From Pseudofabraea citricarpa (Eukaryota; Ascomycota; Leotiomycetes; Helotiales; Dermateaceae), in contig JAPWGK010000007.1 of the NCBI GenBank assembly GCA_029641185.1, forward strand, positions 1,488,001-1,552,000: a DNA stretch of 64,000 nucleotides. The letters run 5' to 3'. This document shows positions 60,693 to 64,000 of the stretch, piece by piece. A program made the translations under genes and the position numbers. The notes beneath the pieces are model-generated. The model was not told the origin of the DNA. It did not search any database and was given only the letters and a program-made list of their open reading frames with translations. Each line of letters starts with the position of its first letter. The first letter of the stretch is position 1.

Positions 60693-62512
60693 TTAACCCT
60701 CAATCACTTCTCTATCCGGGCCTGAATAATCTCGGCCTTCTTGATTCCTTAACATATCCTCTTCTCGCAGAATACTATCAATTTCTTTTGAATCCCGGAT
60801 ACCCCAAAAGTTCCGACATGCCTTTACAAATGACTGTGATTTAGCTTCAAGTATATCTTCATCAACTGCGCCGAAGCAAAATCGAAGATACAGATATCCA
60901 TCCGCTTCTCTAATTGTTTGATTAGCTGCAAAATCTCCACCAGGAACACACAATATTCTGTAGGGATACTCAGTGCAAGATATCCACAATGCCAGCATTA
61001 GACGTCTTGAATCGACATACGTCGCTAAAAGATGGCTGGAGATATTAACTTTCATCCAAAGAAACATTCCACCCATAGGCCAAGTAAAGCTGAACATTTC
61101 TGTTTCTTCTGATATCTTAGTGGTAAAGAATCTGTTCTTTTCAAATACTGTCGCCATTGTAATCATTCGTCGCTCATATGTATCACGAAGACCTTCAAGC
61201 CATTCAACCCAGCCTCCAATGCCCCAGCCGGCGCGTCGTTTGCTGTTGGTGGTTTCAGAGAATATGATACCATTGGAATCGCCAAGCATTTGTACAACTA
61301 TAGCCTGCACAAATCCAGATGGCTGTTGTGTAGTGCTATCTGTTATTCTGAATAACTGTTCACATATGCTCGGTTGAGCAGTTATCCATCCTAGTCTGCA
61401 ACCTGGTGCGATAGTTTTGGAGAAAGAATCTAATCGAATGACGCGCCCATCAATATCAATGTTCAAGAAACTTGGGACAAGTTCATCAAGGAATTGATAT
61501 CCCGTAGATTTTCCTTTGAGAGATTGTGTACAGTAGTTGTGATTTTGACTGATGTCGAAATTCGAAAAATTGGTGTTGCAGTTTGTATCTAGTCGTGATG
61601 ATCGATAACAGAGATGAAAGTATGGATCGTCCTCAATAATAATGAGATCATATTTCGAGCAGATCTCATATATCTCTTTCCGACGACAGAATGAAAGTAT
61701 ACCCGAGGTGGGATTTTGGCCTGTTCTAATTATATGTCAGCATAGCTTTAACCTTGCAACATTAAGACTTACGGGATGAGATAAATGACATGAGGTCGCT
61801 TCCCTCGTGCATAGTCCCAATTCTCAAGAACCTCAGATAGACTTCCGATCCCGTACCCTAGCATTCCTTCGGCATCCATTTTGATAGGAACAATATTAAT
61901 GTCTCTCGGCTTAGCTTGTATAACTGGAGGTGCATATACAAATTCTTCAACTATCAAACCTTCTCTATCTCGCACATCATTCAAATATTGATCCCAGTGA
62001 TTGAAAAGAAGCTCGTATATTTTCGAAAGTCCGTCTGCCGATCCACCATTGATTATAATATCTGCTTCCCCAGCATAGGGGATGTTTGAATGGTACACGT
62101 TGTTGACCAATTTTCGAAGCCATAGGTAGAGAGGTGGGTACCCACGTGCGCCCCCATATTGAAGAGCGGTATCTAGATTGATGTTGTACGCGAGATTGTC
62201 GCATTGAGTTGATCTTGGGATACGAACACTCTTAGATGTATGATTGGTTTCTGTGTCTGTAGTAGAACAATTTGCTGAATCCACAAGAGAAAATTCCAAA
62301 GAGTTGAAAGGAAAACTTCCTGGAAATGGTAAACCTGCATTCACTTATCATTATATGTTTCTAATCTTTTAGGAAACACTTAATATACCGCCAGCAAGAT
62401 TTCCCATTTCTGGTACGCGAAGAAATTTGTAATATTCTTTCAACACGTTTGGAACTCGTTTCTTTGACGCGTTTGAGAAATGATGCGTGAAGTCTAAGGG
62501 TTGAGCGCTCAT
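60693..62512 (-). CDS. PLP-dependent aminotransferase, class I/II (Aro8/aminoadipate type)
   Basis: Three exons: 62389-62512, 61773-62334 and 60693-61725. Introns are of 54 and 47 bp (donors GTATAT and GTAAGT). The product is 572 residues. Fold-type I landmarks are present: YGGARGYPPL near the start, YLIPTGQNPTSG rebuilt across intron 2, IIIEDDPYFHL (PLP-contacting Asp/Tyr region), and SFSKTIAPGCRLGW with the Lys that forms the Schiff base. The YDLIIIEDDPYF and SFSKTIAPG context fits the fungal Aro8/kynurenine-aminoadipate aminotransferase group (aromatic amino acids, aminoadipate or kynurenine). Substrate is not determinable. It is divergent from an SDR gene 295 bp away, suggesting a small catabolic or secondary-metabolism pair. 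Confidence 0.88.
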
Positions 62513-62807
62513 GTTGGAAATTGTTATTTCACAAAAAAATAATGTAGAGTATTCGGATCATCCAAATATTTTCGTTGCATCTTCTACTATTGACACTTAT
62601 CATTCGCCCGGTTTTGGATGCGGTGAGAGCATGTATTGCACATAGCTAAAGGAAGGAGAGTCCGAAGCACCGGCTTGGCGGGGCTCAATAATCATCGCTT
62701 AACCCCGCCCCAGACACAAATTCATTGCATCCGTCGAATTGTACTTGATACTTTAAGTCAACGTTAACACCCCAAGGCGTAGAAGAATCCATTTCAGATA
62801 ATTTCCA
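62513..62807. promoter_or_regulatory. Bidirectional promoter between aminotransferase and SDR
   Basis: Only 295 bp separate the two start codons, so the genes almost certainly share regulatory DNA. It contains short GC-rich inserts (GCTTGGCGGGGC, CCCCGCCCC) that may be GC-box-like sites. Confidence 0.5.
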
Positions 62808-62999
62808 ATGCCTTACAATCTTAGTGGTAGATGCGTCCTTGTCACTGGCGGCAGCCGTGGGTTAGGAGCTTTGATATGTGAGAAGTTTGCTAGCGAGGGA
62901 GCTCATGTGATGGTTAATTATGTCTCCAATGAAGCTAAGGCCAAAGAAGTTGTTAAAAAAGTAGAAGCATACAATGTGAAGGGATATGTAGTGCAGGGA
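62808..62999 (+). CDS. Short-chain dehydrogenase/reductase, first exon only
   Basis: ATG at 62808 starts LSGRCVLVTGGSRGLGALI. The glycine-rich TGGSRGLG is the Rossmann cofactor motif of classical SDRs, followed by GAHVMVNYVSNEAKA, where Asn-Tyr after the second strand favours NADP(H). The exon ends at GGA|GTATTG after 64 residues. The expected continuation (the NNAG strand and the YxxxK active site) is not found, because the sequence soon becomes a G-free, C/A-only stretch that does not look biological. The gene is therefore truncated here, probably by sequence quality rather than by mutation. Confidence 0.8.
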
Positions 63000-63050
63000 G
63001 TATTGAATCCATCTTCCATCATTTCCAATATTCTCACTTACAACTTAAGG

Positions 63051-64000
63051 TCCATTCAACCCCCTCCTCCCCCACACTTCACTACCATTCCCAATCCCCT
63101 AACATCAACATCCCCACCCCTACTCCCCCCCAATATCTTCCCCACCCCCACATCAAAACCTTCAAAATCCATCAAATTCCCCCCTCCTCCATTCCCCCCT
63201 TAATACACCCCAAATAAACAACTCTACCCCCTCATTCCCTTAACCTTCTCATTCATCCCCCCCCCACACAACTATCTACCCCCCCACCCTCCACCCATCC
63301 TCCATCTCTCCCCACAAAACCACCCCCAACACTTTATTATATACACAACAACAACAACCCAATTACTCAATCAACCTCCCACACCCACCCACCACACCAC
63401 CACACCCCAACCCACCCCACCACACCCCCACACCAACCCCACACCCCACCCCACCAACCCCACCCCACACCAACCCCCACCACACCCACACAACCACCAC
63501 AACACCCCCACCACCAACACCACCCCAACACCACCACCCACCCCACAAACACCACACCCACCCCACACACACCCACCCACCACACCCCCAACCACCACCA
63601 AACACCAACAACCACACCACAACACCCCCAAACACCAACAACACCACACCCAACCCACCAACCCACACCCATCCACACACCACAAAACCACACCACCTAA
63701 TAATAATAATCTCTCTCATCCTCTACCACACACACCCCACCACCCCCCACCCACACCACCACCACACCCCAACCACCCACCCCCCCCACCACACCCCCAC
63801 CCACCCCACCACCACCACCCCACCACCCCACCCCACACCCCCACAACCACCCACCACACCCCACCCACCCCACACCACACCCCACCCACCACACCACCCC
63901 ACACAACCCACCACACCCACCCCACCCCACCAACACCACCACCCCAAACCCACACCACCCACACCACCCCCACCCACCACCACACACCACCCACCCCCAC
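63051..64000. other. G-free, C/A-dominated low-complexity sequence (suspected artefact)
   Basis: From 63051 to the end no G occurs on the plus strand. T is present at first and becomes rare after about 63365, except for a short AATAATAATAATCTCTCTC patch near 63698-63720. Open frames on the minus strand (Val/Trp/Gly-rich) are composition artefacts. Confidence 0.85.

Noticed and set aside
63363..64000. Long minus-strand open frames rich in Val, Trp, Gly and Cys
   Set aside because: They exist only because the stretch has no G on the plus strand, so stop codons cannot form on the minus strand; overlapping frames are open at once.
63370..64000. Irregular C1-4A tract as a budding-yeast-like telomere
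   Set aside because: Filamentous ascomycetes use TTAGGG. At a right-hand chromosome end the plus strand should be the G-rich one, and here it is C-rich.

Overview
The window is from a filamentous ascomycete (Pezizomycotina). Genes are split by short introns with GT(A/G)AGT-like donors, CTAAC/CTGAC-like branch sites and (C/T)AG acceptors. The protein families are fungal (GH55 glucanase, PIG-S, Fat1, Zn2Cys6 regulators, Baeyer-Villiger monooxygenase, RBR ligase). One 20.6-kb block has been driven to extreme A+T by CpA-to-TpA mutation, the signature of repeat-induced point mutation (RIP). I cannot fix the genus. Exon borders were worked out by hand from splice motifs and reading-frame continuity.

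Left arm, 1-18,480: a partial hypothetical protein; a small four-TM protein with a PPPPY motif; a very large many-exon GH55 exo-beta-1,3-glucanase-type gene on the minus strand (3457-10474) with extra N- and C-terminal modules; an F-box/LRR-like protein; a four-cysteine secreted protein; and PIG-S, a GPI transamidase subunit.

Middle, 18,481-41,240: a start codon at 18481 opens an ORF that is broken by a 20.6-kb element with ~120-bp terminal inverted repeats and an 8-bp target duplication (CTTCCTAA/CTTCCCAA). Inside lie tandem arrays, a ~515-bp (TTA)n tract between inverted flanks, and two chromodomain Ty3/Gypsy retrotransposons of one family. The plus-strand copy (24747-31085) sits inside the minus-strand copy (21818-34495), and each has a 5-bp duplication. 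A second, 1.7-kb Tc1/mariner-type relic (39563-41239) lies just before the Fat1 gene.

Right arm, 41,371-64,000: Fat1 acyl-CoA synthetase/transporter; a Zn2Cys6 factor beside a Baeyer-Villiger monooxygenase whose upstream region carries CGG-N2-CCG palindromes; a short CDF cation transporter; a ~2.7-kb stretch without genes; an MDR oxidoreductase with a GC-AG intron, divergent from an eight-exon Zn2Cys6 factor; an RBR ubiquitin ligase; and a PLP aminotransferase divergent from an SDR. The SDR reading is lost when the sequence becomes completely G-free from 63051 to the end, most likely an assembly or read artefact.

Functional themes, by inference: cell-wall and secreted proteins on the left, a heterochromatic transposon nest in the middle, and oxidoreductase/regulator pairs on the right.
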